Source of the DNA: Palsa-1033 sp963735455
GTDB lineage: Bacteria > Chloroflexota > Limnocylindria > Limnocylindrales > CSP1-4
Assembly (NCBI GenBank): GCA_963735455.1
Contig: CAVTKZ010000002.1
Location: 682,001 to 746,000 of the forward strand
DNA length: 64,000 nucleotides
Reading direction: 5' to 3'
Below the pieces are notes generated by a model. It saw nothing but the letters and a program-made list of their open reading frames with translations, made no database searches and was not told where the DNA came from. The position numbers were made by a program, and so were the translations under genes. Below, in pieces: positions 32,863 to 42,357 of this stretch. Every line of letters begins with the position of its first letter. Position 1 is the stretch's first letter.

Positions 32863-34189
32863 GTGGCCGCCGGTCGGACGATCGTGTTCTTTCCCGAGGG
32901 CGCCTTCGGCCCGACGAACAACTGCGTCGGGATCGGCAACGTGCTCCGCGCCCGCGGCCATCGGGTCGTGTTCATCGTCGAGGAATCGTTCGCGGGGCGG
33001 CTCGAGGCCCAGGGCTTCGAGGAGCGCCTGATGCGCCTCGGCCCGCCGCCCGAGGTCGCCGAGGTCCCCGGCCAGTTCTGGATCGACTTCATCCGGGACA
33101 CGGCGCCGGTCTTCCGCAAGCCCACGATCGAGCAGCTCGGCGAGTTCATCGCGCCGACCTGGCCGGCCCTGGTCGACGGGGCCCGCTACGTCGAGCCCCG
33201 CCTGCGAGCGATCTTCGACGAGCTCCAGCCGGACGTGATCGTCGAGGACAACGTGGTCGGCTTCGCCGCCGTCGTGGCGGCCGGCCGGCCGTGGGTCCGG
33301 ATCGTCAGCTGCAACCCGGCCGAGCTCAAGGACCCGGCGATCCCGCCGTTCTCGAGCGGCTATCCGACGACCGAACGCGCCGGGTGGCAGCCGTTCCTCG
33401 ACGAGGTCCGCCGGACCCACGCCGAGCTGTGGGCCGAGTTCGACGCGTTCATGCGCGAGCACGGCGCGCCCGGCCTCGCCTACGGCCGCCTGGGCCCCGA
33501 GTTCATCCACGAATCGCCGTTCCTGAACCTGGTCCTCTACCCGGCGGAGGCCGACTACCGGCGCGCCGAGCCGCTCGGGCCCACCTGGCATCGGCTCGAC
33601 TCGTGCGTCCGGGCGAGCGCCGAGCCGTGGCAGCTGCCCGACCGCCTCCAGCCCGGGACGAGTGGCCGCGATGGCGCGCTGCTCTACCTCTCGCTGGGCA
33701 GCCTCGGCTCGGCCGACGTCGGCCTGATGCAGCGCCTCGTCGACATCCTGGCCGCCACGCGCCATCGGGTGATCGTCAGCAAGGGGCCCCTGGCCGACCA
33801 GCTGACGCCTGGCCGACAACATGACCGGCGCGGCGTTCCTGCCCCAGCCCGCGATCATCCCGCAGGTCGACCTGGTGATCACCCACGGCGGCAACAACAC
33901 GGTCACCGAGTCGTTCCACCACGGCAAGCCGATGGTCTGCCTGCCGCTCTTCTGGGACCAGGTCGACAACGCCCAGCGGCTGGCCGAGACGGGCTTCGGC
34001 GCCCGGCTGGCGGCCTATAGCGCCGAGGCCGCCGAGCTCACCGGCGCGATCGAGCGGCTGCTCGCGGACCGCGCCCTCGCCGCTCGCCTGGCGGCCATCG
34101 CGGCCCGGCTGCAGGCCAATCCCGGCACGGTCCGGGCGGCCGACCTGGTCGAACGCCTCGCCCGCGACGGGCAGCCCGTCCTGGACTAG
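32863..34189 (+). CDS. UDP-glycosyltransferase (MGT/UGT, GT1 family), frameshifted
   Basis: A GT-B glycosyltransferase: N-terminal FFPEGAFGPTNNCVGIGNVL and RARGHRVVFIVEESF, and the C-terminal donor-binding segment VDLVITHGGNNTVTESFHHG followed by MVCLPLFWDQVDNAQRLAE. This is the GT1 signature of macrolide and flavonoid glycosyltransferases. The frame shifts near 33807 by one extra base, between KGPLADQLT and LADNMTGAAFLPQPAIIPQV. With it repaired the protein is ~441 residues, normal for the family. Start GTG 32863 has AGGAGG 7-9 nt upstream. The acceptor is unknown. Confidence 0.88.
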
Positions 34190-34358
34190 GCCGGACCAGG
34201 CCTCTGCCCGTTTCTCGGCACGGGCCGGCGGCCCGCGCAGCGGAACGACCTTCCCCGGCTGGCGCACAATGCTGGGCACCATCACCTGCTCTGCGCCGCG
34301 CAGCGCGCCCGTGCGCCGCGCCGACCCCGTCCAATGAGCTGCCGGAGGATCCAGCGAC

Positions 34359-35804
34359 GTGACCGACACCCTCGAGAAGACCACCACCCACCAGCAGTTC
34401 ATCGGCGGCGCCTGGGTCGACAGCGCGACCGGCCAGACCCTGGCCGTCGAGAACCCGGCCAACGGCCAGGTGATCGGCCACGTCCAGGCGTCCGGACCGG
34501 AGGACGTGGACCGGGCCGTCAAGGCCGCCGCCAAGGCGTTCGAGACGTGGCAGCACACGACCCCCCAGGAGCGCAGCCTGGCCCTGCTCAAGCTGGCCGA
34601 TGCGATCGAGGCCCGGGCCGATGAGCTGGGCCGGCTCGAGAGCCTGAATGCGGGCAAGCCGGTCGGTGCGGCGATCGACGAGATCCCGGTGATGGTCGAC
34701 AACCTGCGCTTCTTCGCCGGGGCGGCTCGGGTGATGGAGGGCAAGGCGGCCAACGAGTACATGGCCGGCCACACCTCGATGATCCGGCGCGAGCCGGTCG
34801 GCGTGGTGGCCTCGATCGCGCCCTGGAACTACCCGCTGATGATGGCCGGCTGGAAGATCGGCCCGGCCCTGGCCGCCGGCAATGCGGTCGTCCTCAAGCC
34901 GTCCACCCGCACGCCCCTCACCTCGCTGGTCCTGGCCGAGATCGCGGCCGACATCCTGCCGCCCGGCGTGCTCAACGTGATCACCGGGACCGGTGGCGCG
35001 ATCGGCGATGCCCTCGTCGGCCATCCGGGCGTCGGGATGATCTCGGTGACCGGTGATACGGACACCGGCAAGCGCATTGCCCGGACGGCCGCCGACCGGG
35101 TCAAGCGCCTCCACCTCGAGCTCGGCGGCAAGGCCCCGGTGATCGTCTTCGACGACGCCGACCTCGATGCGGTCGCCGAGACGATCAAGCTCTTCGGCTA
35201 CTGGAACTCCGGCCAGGACTGCACGGCGGCCTGCCGGGTGATCGTCGGACCCAAGGCCTACGATGAGTTCGTGGCCAAGCTGGCCGACGATGTGAAGACG
35301 ATCAAGTGGGGCGATCCGGCCGAGGGCGACCACATCGAGATGGGCTCGCTGATCTCCGGCCCCCAGGTCGACAAGGTTGCGGGCATGGTCGAACGGGCCC
35401 GCTCTGGGGCCGAGGTCGTGACCGGCGGCCACCGCCCGGAGCGCGTTGGCGCCTACTACGAGCCGACCGTGATCGCCGGGCCGGACCAGCACAGCGAGAT
35501 CGTCCAGGACGAGGTCTTCGGGCCGGTCGTCACGGTCCAGCGCTTCAGCGACGAGGACCAGGCGATCGCCTGGGCCAACGACGTCCGCTTCGGGCTGGCC
35601 GCCTCGGTCTGGTCGTCGGACGCCGGCAAGGCGATGCGGGTGGCCAAGGCGATCCAGTTCGGGACGGTCTGGATCAACGACCACTTCATGCTCGTCTCCG
35701 AGATGCCCCACGGCGGCTTCAAGGAGTCCGGCTACGGCAAGGACCAGAGCATGTACGCGATCGAGGACTACACCGTCGTCAAGCACGTGATGCTCAAGCT
35801 TTGA
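34359..35804 (+). CDS. NAD-dependent aldehyde dehydrogenase (aminobutyraldehyde/betaine aldehyde type)
   Basis: A 481-residue ALDH. It has PWNYPLMMAGWKIGPALAAG, LHLELGGKAPVIVFDDADL with the general-base Glu, the catalytic Cys in YWNSGQDCTAACRVIV, and the terminal PHGGFKESGYGKDQSMYAIE. The region GKAANEYMAGHTSMIRREPV and the closing DYTVVKHVML fit gamma-aminobutyraldehyde dehydrogenases best. GTG 34359 is supported by GGAGGATCC about 6 nt upstream. The 34190-34358 gap holds no gene; CACAAT near 34266 may be a -10. It may act with the GABA-type aminotransferase at 62432. Confidence 0.93.
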   Translation: MTDTLEKTTTHQQFIGGAWVDSATGQTLAVENPANGQVIGHVQASGPEDVDRAVKAAAKAFETWQHTTPQERSLALLKLADAIEARADELGRLESLNAGKPVGAAIDEIPVMVDNLRFFAGAARVMEGKAANEYMAGHTSMIRREPVGVVASIAPWNYPLMMAGWKIGPALAAGNAVVLKPSTRTPLTSLVLAEIAADILPPGVLNVITGTGGAIGDALVGHPGVGMISVTGDTDTGKRIARTAADRVKRLHLELGGKAPVIVFDDADLDAVAETIKLFGYWNSGQDCTAACRVIVGPKAYDEFVAKLADDVKTIKWGDPAEGDHIEMGSLISGPQVDKVAGMVERARSGAEVVTGGHRPERVGAYYEPTVIAGPDQHSEIVQDEVFGPVVTVQRFSDEDQAIAWANDVRFGLAASVWSSDAGKAMRVAKAIQFGTVWINDHFMLVSEMPHGGFKESGYGKDQSMYAIEDYTVVKHVMLKL

Positions 35805-35834
35805 GCGAGCTCTGATCCTGAGCGAGGCTCCCCT

Positions 35835-36797
35835 CTGACCGAGGCCCGTGCAGGCCCGACCGGACACCTCGAGATCGGGCCGTTCCGGCGGGCCGTCCTC
35901 GACTGGTTCGACGCCCGCGGCCGTGTCTTCCCGTTCCGCGGGACCACCGACCCGTACCTGGTCCTGGTCTCCGAGACGCTCCTCCAGCAGACCCAGATCT
36001 CGCGCGGCGGCCCGGCCTGGGTCCGCTTCACCGCCCAGTTCCCGACGGTCGAGGCCCTGGCCAGGGCGACGCCGGCCGCGGTCCTCCGGGCGTGGCAGGG
36101 ATTGGGCTACAACCGCCGGGCGATCAACCTCCACCGCGCGGCCCGGCTCGTGGTCGAGGATCTGGCCGGCGCCTTCCCGCGCGACCTCGAGGGACTCCAG
36201 CGCCTGCCGGGCGTCGGGCCGTACACCGCCCGCGCGGTCGCCTCGATCGCCTACCGCCTGCCGGTCGGGGCCGTGGACACGAATGTCCGGCGGGTCCTTG
36301 GGCGGGTCCTGGCCGGCGATCCGGCCGGGCTGCCGGCCCGCGAGCTGCAGGCCGCCGCCGACGCGCTGGTCGACCCGGACCAACCCGACGACTGGACCCA
36401 CGCCCTGATGGATATCGGCTCGACGCTCTGCCGCCCGGCACGGCCGCTGTGCGCCGAGTGCCCGCTGGCGTCGTTCTGCCGTTATGCGGCGGGGGACCGG
36501 CCGGCGGGCGGACCCCGTGGATCGGCTCCCCACCGCGCCCGGTCGAGCCCGCCGGCCGCCGGCTTCCAGGCCACGACCCGCTGGCTCCGCGGCCGAATCC
36601 TCGATCGGCTGCGCGAGGCACCCGACGAGGCCTGGGTCAGCTTTGCCGAGCCGATCGGCGGCCATGGCCTCGCGGCGATCGGCACCTCGCTCCGGGCGAT
36701 GGAGGGGGACGGCCTGCTGGAGCTCGAGGGCGGCGGCCCGCTGCCGGCCGACGCCATCACCGGGGCGATCCCGCGCGCTCGCCTTCCCATCGCCTGA
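35835..36797 (+). CDS. mutY: A/G-specific adenine glycosylase (MutY), start uncertain
   Basis: A base-excision enzyme removing A opposite 8-oxoG. Order of motifs: SETLLQQTQIS (catalytic Glu), WQGLGYNRRAINLHRAA, HhH LPGVGPYTARAVASIAY, catalytic Asp in VGAVDTNVRRVLG, and the Fe-S cysteines C-x6-C-x2-C-x5-C in STLCRPARPLCAECPLASFC. The frame is open from the ALDH stop but contains no ATG, GTG or TTG before these motifs. CTG 35835 is given. Alternatively TTG 35801 (overlapping the ALDH stop as TTGA) is the true start and one extra base follows it, as seen in neighbouring genes. Confidence 0.88.
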   Translation: MTEARAGPTGHLEIGPFRRAVLDWFDARGRVFPFRGTTDPYLVLVSETLLQQTQISRGGPAWVRFTAQFPTVEALARATPAAVLRAWQGLGYNRRAINLHRAARLVVEDLAGAFPRDLEGLQRLPGVGPYTARAVASIAYRLPVGAVDTNVRRVLGRVLAGDPAGLPARELQAAADALVDPDQPDDWTHALMDIGSTLCRPARPLCAECPLASFCRYAAGDRPAGGPRGSAPHRARSSPPAAGFQATTRWLRGRILDRLREAPDEAWVSFAEPIGGHGLAAIGTSLRAMEGDGLLELEGGGPLPADAITGAIPRARLPIA

Positions 36798-36801
36798 GCG
36801 C

Positions 36802-36813
36802 TACGCTTGGCAG
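36802..36813 (+). promoter_or_regulatory. Leaderless -10 element of nnrE
   Basis: TACGCT (36802-36807), 6 nt, then GTG 36814. Confidence 0.5.
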
Positions 36814-37637
36814 GTGCCTGCCGCCATCCCCATCGCCCATGTCACGATCGATCCCCGGACCGGGATCACCCTGCCCGCCGAGGATCCCGAGCTCTTCGGT
36901 CTGGGCCTGCGTGACCTGGTCAAGCGTTGGGCTGCCGCCAAGGACCTGCCGGCGATGGCCGCCGAGGCGATGACCGGCGCGGATCGCAAGGCCCAGGCAT
37001 TGGGCGTCCCCGGTGGCCGGCTGATGGAGCAGGCCGGCACGGCGGTCGCGGCGGCCGTGCGGGCCGTCGGCGCTCGACCAGGGCCGGCTCGGCCAGGGCC
37101 CGATCCTGGTGATGTGCGGGCCGGGCAATAACGGCGGGGACGGCTTCGTCGCCGCGCGCAAGCTCGGTCATCTGGGCCTGGCCGTCGTTGTCGTCTTCGT
37201 CGCCCCCGAGGCGAAGCCGGGGACCCGCGACGCGGCGGTCAACTGGGACCGCCTGGCCAACGAGCCAAGCGTGACCCGGATCCATGCCGCCTCGCCGCGC
37301 GACCTGGCGATCCTCGGCGCAGGGCGTCGAGAAGGCCAGCGTCCTCGTCGATGCCCTCCTGGGCACCGGGGTCCGGGGCGCCCTTCGCGACCCGATCCGG
37401 ACGGCGGTCGAGATGATCCAGCGCGCCGCCGCCGGCGGGGTGCCGGTCGTCGCGGTCGACACTCCGACCGCCGTGGACCTGACCAGTGGCGAAGCATCGG
37501 AGCCGGCCGTGCGGGCCGACCTGACGGTCACCTTCCACCGGCCCAAGACGGGCCTCCTGACCCGCCGCGGGGCGGCCCTGGCCGGCAAGGTCCTCGTCGC
37601 CCCGATCGGGATCCCGCTCGAGGCCGACCGTGCCTGA
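36814..37637 (+). CDS. nnrE: NAD(P)H-hydrate epimerase (YjeF N-terminal domain), two frameshifts
   Basis: Repairs hydrated NAD(P)H by epimerisation. Motifs occur in three successive frames: GGRLMEQAGTAVAAAVRAV, then MCGPGNNGGDGFVAARKLGH, then VLVDALLGTGVRGALRDP, VVAVDTPTAVDLTSGEASEP and TVTFHRPKTGLLTRRGAAL. The breaks are near 37070 and 37318, each one extra base. An unusual ~60-residue N-terminal extension precedes the domain. There is no ADP-dependent dehydratase (NnrD) domain in the gene. It overlaps the next small membrane gene by 8 bp. Assembly errors are the simplest explanation of the breaks. Confidence 0.85.
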
Positions 37638-37848
37638 TCCGACCACCGCCCGGGTCTATGGCTGGCGCGAGGTCCTGCTCGTGGGCGGCGCGATCGTGGC
37701 CATCGTCCTGGGCATCTCGCTGGTCACCACGATCCTGCCCGACGGTCCGCGCTGGGTCATCTTCCAGTCGCCGCTGGCGATCGTGGTGATCGCCGTCGGG
37801 ACGATCGTGGTGCTCGCCAGCCTGCTCCGGGGCACACGCTCGCGCTGA
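37630..37848 (+). CDS. Small two-helix membrane protein (72 aa)
   Basis: Starts at GTG 37630, overlapping the nnrE stop. Two hydrophobic segments (EVLLVGGAIVAIVLGISLV and SPLAIVVIAVGTIVVLASLL) are joined by a short polar turn with a basic C-terminus. No family recognised. The coupled start and clean membrane topology make it a likely real gene. Confidence 0.6.
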   Translation: MPDPTTARVYGWREVLLVGGAIVAIVLGISLVTTILPDGPRWVIFQSPLAIVVIAVGTIVVLASLLRGTRSR

Positions 37849-38032
37849 GCGTGGGAGGGGTGCCCCGCCCCTTGATTTGCCCTATGTACACGGGCACGTG
37901 CGCGGCCTAGACTCCCGCCCATCAAACGCCACGGCCCGGGGCCGTGACCAGAGCCCGTAGCACGCTGACCGAACTCCTCTCTGGCTGACGCGAGGAACAG
38001 ACGGCTTCGCGCGGCTACATAGAGGAGTGTTC

Positions 38033-38419
38033 GTGTACACCGATAAGAACCTGACCTGCGCCGACTGTGGCCAGGAATTCGTGTTCACTGCCAGCGAGCA
38101 GGATTTCTACGCCCAGCGCAACTTCACCGAGCCACGCCGTTGCGCCAGCTGCCGGGCCAGCCGGAAGGCCGCCCGCAACGCCGACGGTGGTGGTGGTAGC
38201 TACTCGGCCGACGGCGGATCGTCGTCGAGCTACGGTGGCTACGGCGCCGGCGGCTCGTACAGCGCCGGTGGCTACAGCGGAGCCCGCGATCGCGGCCCGC
38301 GTGAGATGTTCACGGCCACCTGCAGCAACTGCGGCCGCGACGCCCAGGTCCCCTTCCGCCCGACCAGCGGCAAGCCCGTCTACTGCAGCGACTGCTTCCG
38401 GACGATGCGCGGCGCCTGA
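38033..38419 (+). CDS. Two-zinc-ribbon small protein (128 aa)
   Basis: An N-terminal zinc ribbon (LTCADCGQEFVF with CASCRAS) and a C-terminal ribbon (ATCSNCGRDAQVPFRP with YCSDCF) flank a Gly/Ser/Tyr-rich linker (residues ~50-85). The family (probable zinc-ribbon, often called CxxC-CxxC SSSS) is widespread and small; nucleic-acid or protein binding is likely. GTG 38033 is chosen since AGAGGAG lies 5 nt before it. A -10 (TAGACT, 37909-37914) predicts a ~112-nt leader with the 15-nt palindrome ACGGCCCGGGGCCGT. Confidence 0.8.
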   Translation: MYTDKNLTCADCGQEFVFTASEQDFYAQRNFTEPRRCASCRASRKAARNADGGGGSYSADGGSSSSYGGYGAGGSYSAGGYSGARDRGPREMFTATCSNCGRDAQVPFRPTSGKPVYCSDCFRTMRGA

Positions 38420-38539
38420 CCCGCCCTTCGCCCAACCTGACCGCCGCCCGGCGGTCCTCGACCTCCAACCAGCGGCGCTGCGCCAGCCCAGTCGCCGATC
38501 CGGGGGTGCGGAGGACGCTCCAGGCGGCGGTCTTGCTGT

Positions 38540-38585
38540 CCGCCGGGTTGCAGCCCACAGGGTTGCGCCCGCCGGGTTGCAGCCC
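38540..38585. repeat. 17-bp direct repeat with 29-bp period
   Basis: CCGCCGGGTTGCAGCCC occurs at 38540-38556 and 38569-38585, with a related GGGTTGCGCC between. It lies in the 250-bp gap before lpdA, which contains no gene; TACCAT at 38623-38628 is a candidate -10 for lpdA. Confidence 0.6.
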
Positions 38586-38669
38586 GCCTGGCCCTCGGTT
38601 GCGTGGGTCGGGACACCGCGGGTACCATCGATCGGTCCCCCAGCCCAATTCGCGAGGTTGCCCCACTCG

Positions 38670-40116
38670 ATGGCCGTCGGCTCCAGCAACGACTTCGACC
38701 TCGTCGTCCTTGGGGCCGGCACGGGTGGCTACACCGCCGCATTCCGGGCTGCCCAGCTCGGGCCTCCGGGTGGCCCTCGTCGATGAGGACAAGGTCGGCG
38801 GGACCTGCCTCCATCGGGGCTGCATCCCGACCAAGGCCCTCCTCGAGTCGGCCGACATGGTCAACCGGGCCCGCCACCTCAAGGACTATCGGGGTCGTCC
38901 TGCCGGGTGAGCCGGAGATCGACTACGCCACGATCGCCAGCCGGCGCGACGCCGTCGTCAAGCGGATGTGGACCGGGCTCAAGAGCCTGGTCGACAAGAA
39001 CAAGGTGACCTGGGTCGCCGGCCGGGGCCGGCTCGACGGACCGAACCGGGTCCGGGTCAGCCAGCCCGGCGAGGATGGCACGCCGGGCGCGGGCGGCGAG
39101 CGGGTCCTCCAGGCGACCGACGTGATCATCGCCACGGGCAGCCGGGTCAAGAGCCTGCCCGGCCTGGTCCCCGACGGGACGACGATCGTCACCAGCGACG
39201 ACATCCTGCAGCTGACCGAGCCGGCCGGCCAGCATCGTCATCGTGGGGGCAGGCGCGGTCGGCGTCGAGTTCGCCAGCTTCTATCACGACATCGGCACGG
39301 CGGTCACCCTGCTCGAGTACCTGCCCGGGATCGTGCCTCTCGAGGACCGCGACGTAAGCCAGCTCCTCGAGCGCAGCTTCACCAAGCGCGGGATCACGGT
39401 GATCACCAAGGCCCGCTTCGACGTCGCCGCGGTCAAGACCTCGAAGAGCGGTGTTCGGCTCGTTGTCGGCCCTGAAGGCGGCCCGACCGAGGAGATCAGC
39501 GCCGACCTGCTCCTGGTGGCGACCGGCCGGGCGGCGAACACCGAAGGCATCGGCCTGGAGACGACCAAGGCCGAGGTCGAGCGCGGCGTGATCAAGGTCA
39601 ACGGCCGGATGCGGACCCGCGAGCCGCACGTCTACGCGATCGGCGACGTGATCGGCGGCCTGTGGCTGGCCCACACCGCGGCCCACGAGGGGATCATCGC
39701 CGCCCATACGATCGCCGGCGAGAAGGACGTCCCCGAGATCGAACTACAGCGAGCAGCCCCGGGCCACCTACTGCCGCCCCGAGATTGCCTCGGTCGGCCT
39801 GACCGAGGCCCAGTGCCAGGAGCAGGGTCTGCCCTACAAGGTCGGCAAGGTGCCCTTCCAGGCGATCGCGAAGGCGATCATCGGCGGCGAGTACGAGGGC
39901 TTTGCCAAGGTGATCGCCAACACCGAGACCGGCGACACGCTCGGCGTCCACCTCGTCGGCCCGCACGCCACCGACCTGATCGCCGAGGCGTCGCTGGGCT
40001 TCGAGCTGGAGGCCACGCCCTGGGAGATCGGGGCGGCCACTCATCCCCATCCCACGCTGTCCGAGGTCCTCGGCGAGGCGGCTCTCGCCGTCGACGGCCG
40101 ATCGATCAACTTCTGA
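38670..40116 (+). CDS. lpdA: Dihydrolipoamide dehydrogenase (E3), four frameshifts
   Basis: FAD disulfide reductase that reoxidises lipoamide in the 2-oxoacid dehydrogenase complex. Family motifs are all present but in shifted frames: FDLVVLGAGTGGYTAAFRAA, GGTCLHRGCIPTKALLESAD (redox Cys pair), VIIATGSRVKSLPG, IVIVGAGAVGVEFASFYHDI, HVYAIGDVIGGLWLAHTAAH and the His-Glu dyad ATHPHPTLSEVLGEAA. Breaks lie near 38760, 38890, 39232 and 39742, each one extra base, giving a normal ~480-residue enzyme when repaired. ATG 38670 has GAGGTTG upstream. It leads the E1-E2 operon. Confidence 0.92.
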
Positions 40117-40129
40117 CCACGGAGGCGGC

Positions 40130-41221
40130 ATGACCGCGACCGGGCATCGAGCGAAGACGGCTAGCCACCTCGGGGCGGAGGCGGGCCTCGACGACGAGCA
40201 GCTCCTCGCGATGTACCGGATGGTGGCCCTCGCCCGGGCGGTCGATGAGCGGATGTGGATCCTCAACCGGGCCGGCCGGATCCCGTTCGTGATCAGTGGC
40301 CAGGGCCACGAAGGAGCGCAGGTCGGGGTGACCTGGGCGTTGCGCAAGGGCCATGACTGGATCGCGCCGTTCTACCGCTCAATCGCGATGTGCATGACCT
40401 TCGGGATGAGCGCCCGGGACATCATGCTGGCCCAGTACGCCCGGGCCAGCGACCCGTCGTCGGGCGGCCGGCAGATGCCCGGCCACTACGGCGACCGGCG
40501 CCACAACCTGCTGTCGGTCTCGTCGCCGGTCGCCACCCAGATCCTCCACGCCGTGGGGATCGCCCTGGCGGCCAAGATCCGCAAGACCGGCCAGGTGGCC
40601 CTGACGGCGATGGGCGAGGGCTCCTCGAACCAGGGCGACGTCCACGAGGCCTTGAACTTCGCCGCGATCCACAAGCTGCCGTTCGTCTTCCTGGTCGAGA
40701 ACAACGGCTATGCGATCAGCGTCCCGGCGGTGATGGAGCTGGCCATCCCGGACGTCGCCGCGCGAGCCGCGGGCTACGGCATCCCCGGGATCGTGGTCGA
40801 CGGCTCGGACGTCCTCGCCTGCTACATCGCGGCCAAGACTGCGATCGAGCGGGCCCGGGCGGGCGACGGCCCGACCCTGATCGAGGCCAAGGTCACCCGC
40901 CTGACCGGCCACTCCTCGGATGACCAGCAGACCAAGTACCGGACCGAGGAAGAGATGGCCCTCGAGAAGGGCCGCGACGCCCTGCCCCACTTCCGGGACC
41001 AGCTTCGAGCGGCGGGGATCCTGACCCCGGCGGTGGAGGCCGCCCTGACCGACGAGATCGCCGCGATCGTGACCGACGCGACGGACTTCGCCGAGGGCGA
41101 GCCGGATCCCGAGCCATCGACCGCGATGCGCTGGGTCTATGCCGAGGACTGGCCGTCGGAGACGCCACCACCGTGGGGCTTCGGCGACGGCTCGGGCGAC
41201 GCCTCCGAGGCCGGCGGCTGA
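40130..41221 (+). CDS. 2-oxoacid dehydrogenase E1 alpha subunit
   Basis: A 363-residue thiamine-diphosphate subunit. It has LARAVDERMWILNRAGRIPF, RQMPGHYGDRRHNLLSVSSP, the TPP motif MGEGSSNQGDVHEALNFAAI ending in VENN, and DGPTLIEAKVTRLTGHSSDD with the phosphorylation-loop-like region. The HYG motif and overall layout favour branched-chain oxoacid over pyruvate dehydrogenase. It starts 13 bp after lpdA and its stop overlaps the E1 beta start (TGATG), so stoichiometric translation is expected. Confidence 0.94.
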   Translation: MTATGHRAKTASHLGAEAGLDDEQLLAMYRMVALARAVDERMWILNRAGRIPFVISGQGHEGAQVGVTWALRKGHDWIAPFYRSIAMCMTFGMSARDIMLAQYARASDPSSGGRQMPGHYGDRRHNLLSVSSPVATQILHAVGIALAAKIRKTGQVALTAMGEGSSNQGDVHEALNFAAIHKLPFVFLVENNGYAISVPAVMELAIPDVAARAAGYGIPGIVVDGSDVLACYIAAKTAIERARAGDGPTLIEAKVTRLTGHSSDDQQTKYRTEEEMALEKGRDALPHFRDQLRAAGILTPAVEAALTDEIAAIVTDATDFAEGEPDPEPSTAMRWVYAEDWPSETPPPWGFGDGSGDASEAGG

Positions 41222-42204
41222 TGCCCACCCGGACGTTCATCGAGGCGATCCGCGACACGCTGGCCGGCGAGATGCGCCGCGACGAATCGGTGATCGTCCT
41301 GGGCGAGGATGTCGGCAAGAAGGGCGGAGTCTTCCTGGCCACCGATGGGCTGTGGGCCGAGTTCGGCCAGGACCGGGTGATCGACACGCCGCTGACCGAG
41401 TCAATGATCGTGGGGGCCTCGATCGGTGCCGCGGTCAACGGCCTGCGACCGATCGCCGAGATCCAGTTCGCCGACTTCATCCACCCGGCGTTCAACCAGA
41501 TCGTGTCCGAGGCGGCCCGGATGCGCTACCGCTCGAACAATGCCGTCGGGGTCCCGATCACGATCCGGGCGCCCTACGGCGGCGGCGTCCACGGCGCGCT
41601 CTACCACTCACAGTCGGTGGAGGCGTTCTTCAGCCACGTGCCGGGCTTGAAGATCGTGGTGCCGTCCACCCCGTACGACGCCCGGGGCCTGCTGCGCAGC
41701 TCGATCCGGGACGACGACCCGGTCCTCTTCTTCGAGCACAAGAAGATGTACCGGAGCGTCCGCGGCGACGTGCCCGACACGGACTATGTCGTGCCCCTGG
41801 GCCGGGCCGCGATCACCCGACCCGGGACCCAGGTCACCGTCATCGCCTACGGGCTGATGGCCCACTACGCCCTCGAGGCGGCCGAACGGGTGGCGGAGGA
41901 GGGGATCAGCGTCGAAGTGGTCGACCTGCGAACGCTCCGGCCGCTCGACAAGGAAACCGTGATCGGCTCGGTCCGCAAGACCGGCAAGTGCCTCGTCGTC
42001 TACGAGGACAACCGCTTCGGAGGCTACGGCGCGGAAGTCGCCGCGACCGTGGCCGAGGAAGCCTTCGACTACCTCGACGGCCCCGTCACCCGGATCGCCG
42101 GCCCGGATGTCCCCGGGGTCCCCTACAACCACGTCCTCGAGGACTGGTTCATGGTCGACCCCACCAAGATCGCCGCCGGCATCCGCAAGCTCGCCGCCTA
42201 CTAG
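41221..42204 (+). CDS. 2-oxoacid dehydrogenase E1 beta subunit
   Basis: A 327-residue partner of E1 alpha: ALAGEM-type start, VIVLGEDVGKKGGVFLATDG, DTPLTESMIVGASIGAAVNG, PYGGGVHGALYHSQSVEAFF and the C-terminal VVYEDNRFGGYGAEVAATVA. It completes the E1 heterotetramer that decarboxylates the oxoacid. ATG 41221 shares one base with the E1 alpha stop. Downstream the operon is interrupted by an antisense gene before E2. Confidence 0.95.
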   Translation: MPTRTFIEAIRDTLAGEMRRDESVIVLGEDVGKKGGVFLATDGLWAEFGQDRVIDTPLTESMIVGASIGAAVNGLRPIAEIQFADFIHPAFNQIVSEAARMRYRSNNAVGVPITIRAPYGGGVHGALYHSQSVEAFFSHVPGLKIVVPSTPYDARGLLRSSIRDDDPVLFFEHKKMYRSVRGDVPDTDYVVPLGRAAITRPGTQVTVIAYGLMAHYALEAAERVAEEGISVEVVDLRTLRPLDKETVIGSVRKTGKCLVVYEDNRFGGYGAEVAATVAEEAFDYLDGPVTRIAGPDVPGVPYNHVLEDWFMVDPTKIAAGIRKLAAY

Positions 42205-42357
42205 GTCCGCGGGCGGCAGGGAGCGACACTCCGCACCTCCTTGCTCCCGTTCCAATTCCTGCCAAATAGCGTCATAGCTGCTACTCGGCGGGGATCTTGG
42301 GCAATAGTCCTCGGCGCGAAGGTCCCGCCGGGCTGTCGAAGGCCTCCTCGTGCAGGA

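Noticed and set aside
34038..36665. 875-aa minus-strand ORF opposite the ALDH and mutY genes
   Set aside because: The longest frame in the window but antisense to clear enzyme motifs. Composition is typical of third-position GC shadows.
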